Assembly (NCBI GenBank): GCA_900169235.1
Contig: FWCC01000214.1
Coordinates: 62,001-126,000 of the forward strand
DNA from: Zarea fungicola
Taxonomy: Eukaryota; Ascomycota; Sordariomycetes; Hypocreales; Cordycipitaceae
Length of the DNA: 64,000 nucleotides
Direction of reading: 5' to 3'
Notes under the pieces: generated by a model
The model's input: the letters and a program-made list of their open reading frames with translations, nothing else
What the model was told of the DNA's origin: nothing
Databases searched by the model: none
Shown: one piece after another, positions 44,444 to 55,045 of the stretch
Numbering within the stretch: the first letter of the stretch is position 1
Layout of the letters: each line of letters begins with the position of its first letter
Made by a program: the position numbers and the translations under genes

Positions 44444-46454
44444 TCAGGCGGCGCCATGTCCAACTTGGTTCAGAGGCGGCATCTCATTCGTCTGCATTTC
44501 CAGTGCCTCTTGCATCTTTTCAGAAAATTCACACCGCGTTGTGTCCTCGACTGCTGTCTCCGAGTTTTTCGGTTCAAAGTCATCTGCCTGGTAGAGTGGC
44601 GCTGTGGTGAAGCTGAGCATGCCCAGCCTCTCGCCAGTCCAAAACAGTACATTGTCGTTATTTGGCCGGTCCTGGCCAGAAGAGGACTTTGTCGACACAA
44701 TCTTACGCGCAAGCTCACCATCTCCACTGTTGGCAAATAAATTCTTCTCTGTTGCGTCGCAGGACCCGATTTTATGCCTTCGACACTCCGTGAAACCATC
44801 CCTCTCAAACCACTTGATCAACCCAGAACTGTCTGATAGTGCAATCTTGGTGCCGTGCGTCGTCACAGACAGAATCGCTGATGACGATGCCGTTTGCCTG
44901 TTCTTCATTGCCGCGTTCTGCAATGTCGCGCGGTCGTTGGAGTGCATTGTAGAGCTCAGTCCATACAGCTCCAGTGATCCTCGTAGTTTGTAGGAGCCAC
45001 CGGCAACCATGGTCACGCCATTGCCGGTCTCTTTCATCCTTGACATTTGTTCTATGGATAAATCTCCTTGGCGCCTGACTTCGTGGTCAACAGTCGAGTA
45101 CGAGTATGGCACTGCGGCCAGGCTCCTGATCAGCCCGCCAGAGTAAATGGACCCAACAATGGCAGGAAACTTGCGTCGATCATAGTGAAGAATATTGGTA
45201 AATCTCCCAGACACATAGATATCATCCGATACCTCACTATGGGCCCCGGGTTTTGGCAGGTGCAGGATGCTTATCGGGGTCGGTTGAGACAACGACGCAT
45301 ATGGCGGGAGGGGTTTGGGGTCGAAAATAGACTTGTAAACATCTGCCCCATCCCATTCTACACGCTCAGAGCTGTCGCTCAATACATTGACCTGCATTCG
45401 AAAGTCGTGAAGGTGGATGCCAAGGGACGTTCCGACAGTGAGAGGCAGGCCACTGTTAATAGCTGACAGGGTTGTGATCGACCATTCAAACGATTCACGG
45501 CTCACAACTTCCAGACGGCTCAGGTCCACCTCGATAAGGTCTACTCCCGTTAGCAATTCCACTCGTTGGTAGTGTAAATGGGCATACTCACGGCTCTGTA
45601 CCGCAAAAAATGCTCGATGATTTTCATGGTTAACACTAACGCATTCCGTGACACCCGTGTCAATTCGCTTCGACCGGCGTTTGTTCTGGCCACTAGGGCC
45701 ATCAATGAACAGAATATCAGGCTTGCTGCGCCCAATAATGCTGCCTTGCTTGCCTCTGGTCCCTTTAATATCCCATAGGCAGACAGACCCGTCGTCGAGA
45801 GGCGATACCGCAAACATGGTTCCGTCGCCATCGTTGCCGTTGTATGGATTGTAGATAGCTAGGCCGCGGGATTCAATTATGGCCTCCATCTCGCGGTCTC
45901 TCATGCGTGGTGTTTGGAGCCAGGAGATACAGGCTGGTCCGCAGCGTTGAATGTACTCATCATACCACGAGATTCGTTCATCCGGGTATGCCGGGTCCCA
46001 GTTAGCCAAGTCCTGCATCTTTTGCCATTTGCGCTCCCTCCTCTCATGCAAAAACTCAGGCATCGACTGATTATGTCCGTCGCACGAAGGCTCAGCATCT
46101 TGTATAGCTGGCTCTGGGTCTGGATCTGGTTCATCTTGTACATCCGGAACGGGCCCGAGAATGGTCGATGTCGTACTGCGCCGGGTTTGGAGCGAGGCGT
46201 ACCAGGGCGAGTCCTCGAAACAGTGTCGCTTCCACAGCTCATCGTCAAGGCACAGCTCTTGTAATTTGCGAGACACGAGCTGCAGCCGCGTGACATGATA
46301 CGGCTCGAGATCTATACACAGTTTCCCAACATGAGTATCAATTCTGAACTCGGGGCGCGGCCAAGGCTGAAGCGGGGAACTTACAGGCAATGATCTGCAC
46401 AAGTATCTCGTCTGGCAGCTGATCCCACCCAGATGCCAGACGCGAGCGCTCCAT
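44444..46454 (-). CDS. F-box protein with WD40/propeller-like C-terminal region
   Basis: Two exons on the minus strand, 46454-46385 and 46311-44444, with a 73-bp intron (GTAAGT...TATAG), give 645 aa. Only the spliced form completes the F-box at about residues 12-60: WDQLPDEILVQIIAYLEPYH, then VTRLQLVSRKLQELCLDDEL and WKRHCFE. The rest contains repeated beta-strand-like blocks such as FAVSPLDDGSVCLWDIKG, ILSVTTHGTKIALSDSSGL and NVLFWTGERLGMLSF, consistent with a degenerate propeller. F-box proteins recruit targets to SCF (Skp1-Cullin-F-box) ubiquitin ligases. The target is unknown. A longer unspliced frame from 46615 has an N-terminus without an F-box and is rejected. Confidence 0.87.
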
Positions 46455-47860
46455 GGCGCATACTGTCCTTTCTCCGGCGTGTAGCAATCCGATTTGGGCT
46501 GCGAGAAACTGGGTAAGGAGAGTGTAACTTGCTGGCAAGAGTGCCGAAAGAAACGGTATTGTGCAGATTGGCGTCTTCTGCTACCGTTCAATTCCTCGTC
46601 GTTGTGGAGGCACATGCACCAGGCTCCGGCCCCGCAGTAGGTTCTGGCGACAGAACACCCACTGTAAGTTTAGTGGCTGCAGCAACCTGCAGGTATAAAA
46701 TGGGGTTTTCCCACCGCGCGCGGAATTCCGCATATTCCGTGGCGATGTTGAAAAGGTCTTTTTAGGGAGTCCTTTATTAGTAAGGTACCTAAAGCGAAAA
46801 GATAGTTAGGCGGCCCGGGACCGGCCCGCTGATTCCAGAATCCAGACGCAATTGGCTAGTGGTGGTTCTTGGCGTGATCTAGACTTGTCTGAGGCTCAAA
46901 ACGCAAACTTGGAGCAAAGCGTCATCGAATGAGCCAGGGGGTTCACCTGCAGTGCCACATTGATGCACTCTGTGTTGTGCCTCGTGAGGAGCTAGGTACC
47001 TTATTAGAGACTGCTTGACAGGTACAGTAGTATCTGCGCATTTCTCATCACCATCCAATCAGCACCAGGCCTGTTCCAGCCATTCAAACGTTGCCAATAA
47101 TCCGGTATCACTTGAATTCTTACTTGAGTTCCTATACCTGGATTATGGAATCGACAGTAGACAGCATCGGATAGAGGTGCTAATGTAGCTGCTTGGTACC
47201 GACGCGTGATTGTAGAGGCGAGGGTCGACATGCACGTCGTCCAAGCTTTCGGGGGACCAATGCAATCCATCTCATGTCCCCTCATAGCTCTTGTTCCTAC
47301 GGTGTGTGTAATGCTGTCTCATCTATCCAGGTACTGACCGTAGCACCAGACAGGTTAATTCGTAGTACAAGTAGGTCAGATAAGCTACCACTGTCATTTC
47401 ATCGCCTCAGGTTGGCACATATTGCCAGCTGCCAGCTGTCAGCGGAGCTCTCGCTCGGCCTCGCTTAATGGCACAGTTTGGCTGGGAATCTTCCCACTTG
47501 GTCGACGGTGCAAAGCTCACAGCCGCCAGCTGGCATAATAAACAGCACGCTGCTCGTGTTTGTTATTCTGTTCGCGTCTCGCGCCTCGCTGCCTGATGCT
47601 CGCCATCGTCCTCGAAGCCAAGAGCCTTTGCTAAAACAGCGGCCTCTGGCACTGCACGACCTTGCTTTATTTGCCTTGATCAGCCATCTTCGAACACTAA
47701 ACCTCGATCATTGTGAGTCATTAACAACAGTGATTACATCGCCTCTCTACGCCTAACTTGCTCTCCTGGCAAGGTAGGAAATCTAGCAGAACGAAGCAAT
47801 TGCTCAGTTTCGAGGTCTGCGGCTCTCAGTCTGCAACACATAATTTGCCTTTGCCTCAAC
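46455..47860. other. Divergent promoter region
   Basis: 1406 bp between the divergently transcribed F-box gene and the Ser-rich membrane-protein gene. Short ORFs are present without recognisable features. No RNA gene or repeat supported. Confidence 0.5.
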
Positions 47861-49982
47861 ATGAATGCGCAAGGCTCTGGCTCTGATTGGGAGACAGATA
47901 CCGAGTATGATGCCGAGGTTGGATATACATCATCAAAGGGCCCTCCTCGCACTCGTGCCAAGAAACAGAAAACAATTACTCTCGTGCTGTCTCCTGCAAA
48001 AGCATCGGAGGAGATGTCCTGGTCGCGTCAAAACTCGCAGCGACGAAACACAATGCCGGCCTCTGGTTCCTCCGGACAACTACACCAGGCCCCCCATACG
48101 CAAACAAGACTTGGCCGCGATATCTCTTTCATCTCGACTTCGAGCACTTACAGTGATGCGAGTCATGCCATTTTTGACCATGCTGAAACTCCTCACATCA
48201 GACCTCTGCAGACAACTCCCTATCGAGTGCTGCATCAGCGTGTAGCTCCATGTCCCGCCAGAAACTCAGGCTGTGATTTGGCCTTGTCCCATTCGAATGC
48301 ATCAACCATTGCTGCCAATAGCTCCGAGCCGAGCACTTGTCGCTCAATGTTTCTCAGTCCATCAGCAGAACGGGATGTGAGTCGCGCACTTCAAAGCCTG
48401 GGAACAAGGACCCCATTACTACGTGGTATGAGTTTCTCTGGGGTATCCTCACGCAACCCCAATTCTATGCAAGGCCAGCCTGTTCGGTCGTTCTACAACG
48501 CAGATGCGGTTGATTCGGCTTAGAAAGTCGATAACCTCGTCAAAATACCTGTTCAGTCGGCCACTCCATCTCCAATCCAATCCAATTCTACAGCTGAACC
48601 GTCACCCGTTAGCCCTTTGCTCCGTCTCCACGACGGTCCTTCCAACGCTCCCGGAAGTGACTGGGAGACGGTGGTAAGTGATTACCCTTTCAGGCATCAG
48701 AAGATGGACCATTACCAGTCTCACAGGGAAACCGGAAGCAGCCTTGCTGATGTCTCCGATACTGCCAGCTATGCCTACTATAGACCCAGCTACAGTCCAC
48801 CTGAGCATTTCTCATCCTTACCAGAGGACGACATTGCTCAAAAGTCCCACAGCCGCTCACAGACACGGAATCGTCTACAATCTGCCATTCGCACTGTTTC
48901 CAGCTCTCTGGATGGTCTTGCCGCCTCTCGAGAACGAGCCGCTCAAACTTTTGAGATGAAGCAGCTGAACGGAAGTTTCGACAGCTTGGGCTCTTCGGCC
49001 TCTTCAGAATATTTTGGAAGTGGCAATCACTGGCAAGGCTTTGAATCTGGCAAAGATCCCCAGCGCCTCTTATTTACAGAAGGGCCGCGCACAGACGTCA
49101 TCAACGGCAATATTGGCATCCCTCGTCTGCCGTTCCCCCTCATTAGCCTCCCCGAAGCTGCAAAACTGCAGAAGATCCGAATTGAGCGCGGTGAAGAAGA
49201 TCACACAGATTTGGCCAGTTCCTTTGCAACCAAGACGTATTCGGAGACGCGGAGTACGATCTCATCCAACAGTCCACGTACGCCACATTCTGTTCTCTTC
49301 TCGCAGATTCAGATGGGCGGTAGCCGAGATCGAATTGATAAGTACGGGACCGTATACTCTCGTTGGGAGTCGCCACGCAGTCTAGGTAAGACGTCTTCCG
49401 CCTTGTGGTGTTTTGGCTTGGTTTGCTGACTTTTATTGCAAAGGACTGTCCAATGAATCAAATGAACGCATCTCTTCGCTACGTCTCCTCGGGCAGAGAC
49501 GATCCCAGGTTCTTAAAACACCTGATCCGCGGGCATCGTACTGGAACTCGGCAGATGAAGAGTTTCGTCAAGTCGCCCCGCGTCTCCTCCGACTGCGCGG
49601 CTTCTCCGCATCGACAAGAGAGCGCCGAGCTCGAGACGGGCCGTTGCAGCTGGAGCATTCCCTCTTTTCTCCTTCCGAATCACGCCTCATGGATTCTGCA
49701 CGTGCCGACATTCTCTATCGGCGCCGCTTCATGCGAGACTGTCAGAAACGGCAATCTACAGTCTTTGCTCTAGTTTTTGCACTTTCTTGGCTTTTTCCAG
49801 TTGTTCCAATCATCGCTCTCTGCGGCTCATTCAATCCCACCATTAGCTGGTATACGCATGGTGAGATGGCGCAGTTTACTATTGGTCAGCGAACCATGTT
49901 GAAAAGGCTTCTCGTTGTTGAACTTGTCGCCTACCTTGTAGTGGTAATCATCCTGGCTATCCACTTTTCAGTTGGCCTGTAA
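47861..49982 (+). CDS. Ser-rich protein with two C-terminal membrane segments; in-frame TAG at 48521 (intron or disruption)
   Basis: The reading frame from ATG 47861 is open to a TAG at 48521-48523, then stays open in the same frame to 49385. An intron 49386-49443 (GTAAGA...AAAG) leads to the last exon, 49444-49982. If the TAG is the end of an intron 48443-48523 (GTATCC...CTTAG, 81 bp, phase 0), the protein has 660 aa. Otherwise the gene is interrupted. The protein is largely disordered and Ser-rich, with GSDWET occurring twice (near residue 7 and again past the TAG). Two hydrophobic helices lie at the very C-terminus: STVFALVFALSWLFPVVPII and LLVVELVAYLVVVIILAIHF, predicting a tail-anchored hairpin in the ER or plasma membrane. 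No known family recognised. The C-terminal region looks the most conserved. The gene is divergent from the F-box gene. Confidence 0.68.
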
Positions 49983-49997
49983 GAGGAACGCAAGAGC

Positions 49998-50037
49998 CAA
50001 TGCAATGCACATGCAATGCAAATGCAATGCAGTGCAG
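49998..50037 (+). repeat. AATGCA-type short tandem repeat
   Basis: Five ATGCA-containing units of 5-12 bp with small variations, just downstream of the stop codon at 49982. Possibly part of the 3' UTR. Confidence 0.7.
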
Positions 50038-50391
50038 GGAACTTGTGTCGAAATGTGGAATGGCAACAAAATATGTACAAATGTTGTATAGGTAACTACC
50101 AGTAGTAAGCCGACATATGCGTGAGGGGCCAGCTAAAGTCTCCAACTGGCTATTCCTGCATATGCAAGGCTTGGGTGTCAGTCTTTTTCAGCGCAAGGCA
50201 ATATAAAAAGAAAAGAAAACTTTTCCCGCACCACTTTTTTCGGGATATTTTTAGCAAAACAGAATCAGGCCGTCTTCCGATGGTTGACATGGCCTGTCTT
50301 GCATTGCATACGAGCGAGCTTTGCACGGTTTTACGAAAAGTGACGTTACAGGCGCTCTCTGTACGACAAAAGTCGCCTTTGCATGGGGGAA

Positions 50392-50399
50392 TATAAAAA
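50392..50399 (+). promoter_or_regulatory. TATA box (TATAAAAA) of the Nis1-like gene
   Basis: TATAAAAA lies 131 bp before the ATG at 50523. A strong pyrimidine tract follows at 50439-50490, the usual fungal arrangement of TATA, CT tract, then transcription start. Suggests a regulated rather than housekeeping promoter. Confidence 0.5.
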
Positions 50400-50522
50400 T
50401 GATGCCATAGCCTAGGATAGACAGCTCAAGGCCAACCCCTAGCCCTTTTCTTTTCTCTTTTCTTTGCTTCTTCTTTTTCTTCTTCTTCATAAGCCTATCT
50501 TGGATCTCTGTGTCAAGTCAAA

Positions 50523-51063
50523 ATGAAGTTTTCTCTCACAGCAGCTGTTACGGCCCTGGCCACCACCACGACTGCCTCCATCACTTCCATTACCGTGCCC
50601 AGCATCGTTGCAGTTGACCAGCCGATCCCCATCAAGCTCGTCAACAACATTGACCTGTCTACCACGTACCAGACGGCCATCGCCTTTGGTCTTGGTGCTC
50701 GTCCCATTGATTCCAGCAGTGTTGTCGGTGCGCCAGTCGCCTCCATCTATCTCCAAGGTGTGTATTTATTAAACCGTTTCTACGGCTACTTTTATGTGTC
50801 CAAAGGGAGATTCTTTAACAAGACTAATCATTTTTGTCCCGTCTCCGCATACAGATGGCAGTATGCCAGCTGCTCCTTTTACTAGAAATATTACCATCCC
50901 AGGCCGGCGGTGGGGTACTAGAACGGGCCAGTTTGAACTCCGTGCCGTTGTCTTTGGCGTGTATGGCGTCAGTGGCGAGGTTGGCACTACCGTCTACAAG
51001 GCAAATGTGACCGTTGGGGACAAGGTCAGTGGCGAGTATATCCGACTCGAATGGTTTCAGTAA
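50523..51063 (+). CDS. NIS1: Small secreted protein, Nis1 (necrosis-inducing secreted protein 1) family
   Basis: Two exons, 50523-50757 and 50855-51063, give 147 aa. Residues 1-18 are a signal peptide (MKFSLTAAVTALATTTTA). The mature part is beta-rich without Cys, with blocks typical of the Nis1 effector family: a VPSIVAVDQPI-like start, YQTAIAFGLG, FTRNITIPG, then FELRAVVFGVYGVSG and YKANVTVGD at the end. In plant-associated fungi, Nis1 homologues are secreted effectors that interfere with plant pattern-triggered immunity by binding BAK1/BIK1 kinases; the family is also found in saprotrophs and insect-associated fungi, so its role here is open. The gene is intact. The symbol refers to the effector family, not the unrelated yeast septin-associated NIS1. 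Confidence 0.82.
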
Positions 51064-51296
51064 AAATTATTCCAGACGGATAAAGTTCAAATGTTTTAAA
51101 CGGGCAGTTTGATGCAAAACTTGATTGCGCAGCGTTGCTGGGAAATGTGAGGGGAAATTTGAGACAGGCAAAAGTAAGTGAGCATTACGTGTTAGGCTAC
51201 CTGCACTGGGCCATCGCATAAAAGGATGAATATGTCATTTTCCGTTCCAGAACCATACCCCGGGCAATGGAAAGGACTTGGCAGATTCATGCCTGC

Positions 51297-51638
51297 CTAC
51301 TTCTTGGAGGTCTGGCCAGACGCGCTTGTGTAAGTCGAGCTGCCCTGGCCGTCGTTGTAGTAGGTGCTGCCGTTTGGATTCGAGTAATAATAAGATCCAT
51401 CGCTTTTACAACGAGAAAAAGGCCAAAAGTCAGCAATTAATTCAGTGCACCGTGTATATGAAGTCCAAAACCTGTTCGAGTAATGAAAAGAATTAGAATT
51501 GGCCGCGTTCGAGCCATAATCACGGGCACAATAGTGATTACCCTGCAGCAAAGAGTTAGCGGGCTTGGGCCACGGGGCTGCCGGATGTCATACCTGGCTG
51601 TTGGTGCCGGAGCTCTTGTAAGAGTATCCCTCAGGCAT
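51297..51638 (-). CDS. Tiny Tyr/Ser/Asn/Gly-rich protein, widespread in filamentous fungi
   Basis: Three exons on the minus strand, 51638-51594, 51542-51472 and 51402-51297, give only 73 aa. The spliced protein runs MPEGYSYKSSGTNSQ-GNHYC, RDYGSNAANSNSFHYSN, then SDGSYYYSNPNGSTYYNDG. The two introns are 51 and 69 bp, and both junctions keep the frame. From memory, similar short proteins with the SGTNSQGNHYC...SDGSYYYSNP pattern occur across ascomycetes without an assigned function. The composition suggests a flexible, possibly glycine/tyrosine-mediated assembly protein. There is no signal peptide. The gene ends 233 bp from the end of the convergent Nis1-like gene. A single-exon ORF reader would miss it. 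Confidence 0.8.
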
Positions 51639-52462
51639 TATGAGATTTTCGATGGATCAAGACGACAGTTGAGTTTGATGAGTAGATTTTGTTGAATGAT
51701 CTGAGTCGATGTTGAGGGGGGGTCGAGAGATGCGGAAGAGAGGATAACGATAACGACCAATAACAAAAAGCACATATGGTGGGGCCTGGCAACTTTGACG
51801 AAACGCATCGATTGAACCGAATTGCAGTAAACCATTAAACGAAAAAAGTTGCTACGCGGCAGCAATAATGCTTTTCTACTGGGTAGATCATGCTTCCATC
51901 GCACCATGTTCTCAGTAACAGAGGTATGATCGAAGCCTTGTAGAAAAGAGACGTAGTACTGAGGCGTATTCACAGCTGTTCAAGCTTATGAAACAGCTTC
52001 GTATTCACAGAGCTCGCTAGCTGCCCTGCCGAGTCTAATTGCAGACGCACGTACGGAGAACGCATCTACAATGTATGCAGCCAAGCTTTGCCGATCTACA
52101 GACCGTACCAGCCCAAGGGCAATTTAGATAGCCCCGTACAAATAAGCATTTTTCCATCGGCAATTCCAGGCCAAAGAAGAAAAAAAAATAGAGAGCCCGA
52201 AAAACTTCCGTGAAAATTCAATTCGCCGTCCGAATTCACCCCACCGCCGATGCGTTGCGACGAAATTCGCGTACAAAACGCCGAATCGTCGCGAGGTTGA
52301 AAATGAGTTTCAAAACCCCACCCCACTACCAGCAGCTGAGATCGCTGTGGATTTGTAACCCTCTGATCATTATACCTTGTTTTCCGAGAGCGAAGAAATT
52401 GACTAGGCCATTGCTCTTTTTACACAAACACAATTATTCCACAATCTTTATCTGCAGCGGCA
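51639..52462. other. Divergent promoter region
   Basis: 824 bp between the tiny Tyr/Ser-rich gene and the SDR gene. No RNA gene or repeat recognised. Confidence 0.5.
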
Positions 52463-53695
52463 ATGACTGTCAAGGTTTTTCTGTGAGCTTGAGCTTTGCG
52501 CTGCGTATATCCGGTCGGTTGAGCTGACAAATGTATCTAGGACTGGAGCAACTGGTATGCGGGGCTATGACGATGGCCAGCAAATACACTGGCGAACAGA
52601 CAAAATCCTGACATTTGAACTCAATTAGGGTACATTGGTGGCACTGTTCTCGACTACGTTTACAGGGCTCACCCCGACTACGAATACACTGTTTACGTGA
52701 GAAATGAGGAGCGAGCCAAGCCCATCAAGGCCAAATACCCCAATGTCAAGTTTGAGTACGGCTCACTGGAGGACTCGGTAACCTTGAGAAATGCGGTTCT
52801 CAAGACTGATGTCGTAATCCGTTAGTTCAAACTTTATCAGACCACGCCTTGATTCCATTCCTAACTTGCAGCAGACACAGCAGACTCCTCCGACAATGTT
52901 CCTGGCGCCATGGCCATTGCCAAGGGATTGGAAGAGGGCCACACTCCTGAGAATCCAGGCTACTGGATTCATCTCTGCGGCACGTCGATCCTGACCTGGT
53001 ACGACCAGCAGAATGGCCGTGAGGGAGAGGCCCCGCTTCCGGAGCAGACCTACCGCGATATTGACGACGTGGAAAAGATTGTGACGCTGCCAGACGATGC
53101 CCATCACCGCAATGTGGACATTTTGGTCCAGGACGCCATCTCTGATGCCGTCAAAGTCGCCATCCTGTGTCCGCCAACCATATACGGTAAAGGTTCGGGA
53201 CCAGTCAACACGCGAAGCATCCAAATTCCCGATATGACCAAGGCGGCCCTCAAGACCGGCCAGGGGCTCGTCGTCGGCAAAGGCGAGACAGAGTGGGACA
53301 ATGTGAACATTGACGACCTGGCAGACTTGTTCGTCAAGGTGCTGGAAGCTACCCAGGATCCCCGCAAGAACAAGAACCCCGAGATCTTTGGCACACACGG
53401 CTACTACTTTGCGTCGAATGGAGTGCATCGATGGTCGGTTGTCACGCAGTGGATTCTCGAGGAGGCGACCAAGCTGGGTTACTTGTCCGGGGTCACGGCC
53501 AAGTCCTACAGCTTGAAGGAGGCAGAACTCGTTGGCGGCCCGTCTGCACCCAGCTTTGGCAGAAACTCCAAGGGAATCCCGCAGCGAGCTGAAAAGTACC
53601 TTGGGTGGAAACCCAAAGGCGCCACGCTCAAGTCGACCATTGCGGCAACGGTTGTCGAGGAAGCCATTGCGTTGGGGCTAGCCAAGAAGGCATAG
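52463..53695 (+). CDS. Atypical extended SDR / NAD(P)-binding epimerase-like protein
   Basis: Four exons, 52463-52482, 52541-52554 (14-nt microexon), 52629-52820 and 52875-53695, give 348 aa. The spliced start MTVKVFLTGATGYIGG carries the Rossmann TGxxGxxG motif; five residues of it come from the microexon. The body follows the pattern of fungal NAD-dependent epimerase/dehydratase-like proteins: YTVYVRNEERAKPIKAKYPN, YGSLED, VIHTADSSDN, then LCPPTIYGKGSGP and NIDDLADLFVKVLE. The catalytic YxxxK of active epimerases is not seen (YRDID at the nearest place), so it is an atypical SDR and may bind a cofactor for sensing or use another mechanism. Probably cytosolic. The last intron ends in a CAGCAG pair; the second acceptor is preferred because it yields the usual VIH. 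Confidence 0.88.
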
Positions 53696-54214
53696 GAAAT
53701 ACCTCCAAAGTAATAGGGATAAAAGTTATTCCGACAATAGCTAAAGTAGTCACGAATAAATATACCCGAATCTGAAGCTAATCTTGGTTGTCTGACGGCA
53801 CAGTTACCACGCCCCATTTACAGCCAAATTGAAAATGCAGCAGAAGAGCGCGAGTAAGCGCAGAGCAAAGAATAATCGATAAGCCAGGAGGTGTGCGAAG
53901 GCCAAAAAAATCAGGCGAGTGCGCTATGCCTTATCGGAAGTAGCTCCATTTCTGCTGGTATCTTTTGCAGCGCTTTAGGCCCCCGCTTTTTTGCAGTGGC
54001 CGACCCGCCAAACGGCAAAGGCGAAGAGAGAAAAAAAAAAAACCAGAGGAGCCCCGAAAATTATTCTCGGGGCTACCACAAAAATTTTGGTGGTGGGCTG
54101 CTGAATTTCTTTCACCGTAACCCCACGTCGTCTTTCTCTAGGCTCCTCTTCCTCTTGCATCCTCCATCCCTCTCAAGATATCAAAGTCGGGTATATCAAA
54201 CACATCTATTCAAA
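53696..54214. other. SSB promoter and leader
   Basis: 519 bp. The last 170 bp contain two adjacent hairpins and a CT-rich stretch at 54125-54180 before the SSB ATG. No clear heat-shock element (GAAnnTTC arrays) seen, consistent with SSB being growth- rather than heat-regulated. Confidence 0.55.
54050..54094 (+). promoter_or_regulatory. Two adjacent hairpins in the SSB promoter or 5' leader
   Basis: First: AGCCCCGA (54050-54057) pairs perfectly with TCGGGGCT (54067-54074) over a 9-nt loop. Second, immediately following: ACCACAAAA (54075-54083) pairs nearly perfectly with TTTTGGTGGT (54085-54094). They end 120 bp before the start codon. They could be a leader structure affecting translation or a protein-binding inverted repeat. 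Confidence 0.5.
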
Positions 54215-55013
54215 ATGGCGGACGAACTTTATGATGGTGCCATTGGTATCGATCTGGGTAAGTGCTTCCTTCGCTCTCTTTGTTGCTCAATATTGCTGTT
54301 GCTCGATTTTGTGCGTTGTGGCCCATCCAATTGAAAACCGCAAAAATCTGCGTGCACCCTCCCGTGATGTTTTTTCTTGGCCGCCTCGACTGCAAAATCA
54401 GCACAGAAACATCGGCAAACATGCTGTTTTCCCTGCAACATACTAACCGTTGCCCTCTCCACAGGTACCACTTACTCCTGCGTTGCCATCTACGAGGGTA
54501 ACAATGTCGAGATCATTGCCAACGAGCAGGGTTCCTTCACCACCCCTTCTTTCGTCTCCTTCACCGACAAGGAGCGTTTGATTGGTGAGGCTGCCAAGAA
54601 CAATGCTGCCATGAACCCCCGCAACACCGTCTTCGATGCCAAGTGAGTTTTTCGCAGAACCTGCATGTCGCAGAGTTAAATTTGCTGATATTTCCCTCTC
54701 CCAGGCGTCTTATTGGTCGCCGCTTCGATGACCCTACCGTCAAGAAGGACATTGAGTCCTGGCCCTTCAAGGTCATTGACGAGGATGGCACTCCCAAGAT
54801 CGAGGTCGACTACCTCGGCGAGAGAAAGTCCTTCTCCGCCCAGGAGATCTCCTCCATGGTTCTCCTCAAGGTACGCGACCCCTCACTACCTCGGGCAACC
54901 CCCCCGCACACCTTTACTAACGCCCGCAACAGATGAAGGAGATTGCCGAGACCAAGCTTGGCAAGAAGGTTGAGAAGGCTGTCATCACTGTCCCTGCCTA
55001 CTTCAACGACAAC

Positions 55014-55045
<32 letters not shown>

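Larger units (their letters stand above)
49983..50522. other. Intergenic, with ATGCA-rich repeat and Nis1-like promoter
   Basis: 540 bp. Starts with a tandem AATGCA-type repeat (49998-50037) in the presumed 3' UTR of the upstream gene and ends with a TATA box and CT-rich tract before the secreted-protein gene. Confidence 0.6.

Noticed and set aside
46338..46615. Alternative 5' starts for the F-box gene by intron read-through
   Set aside because: They lack the F-box, which appears only when 46384-46312 is spliced out from the ATG at 46454.
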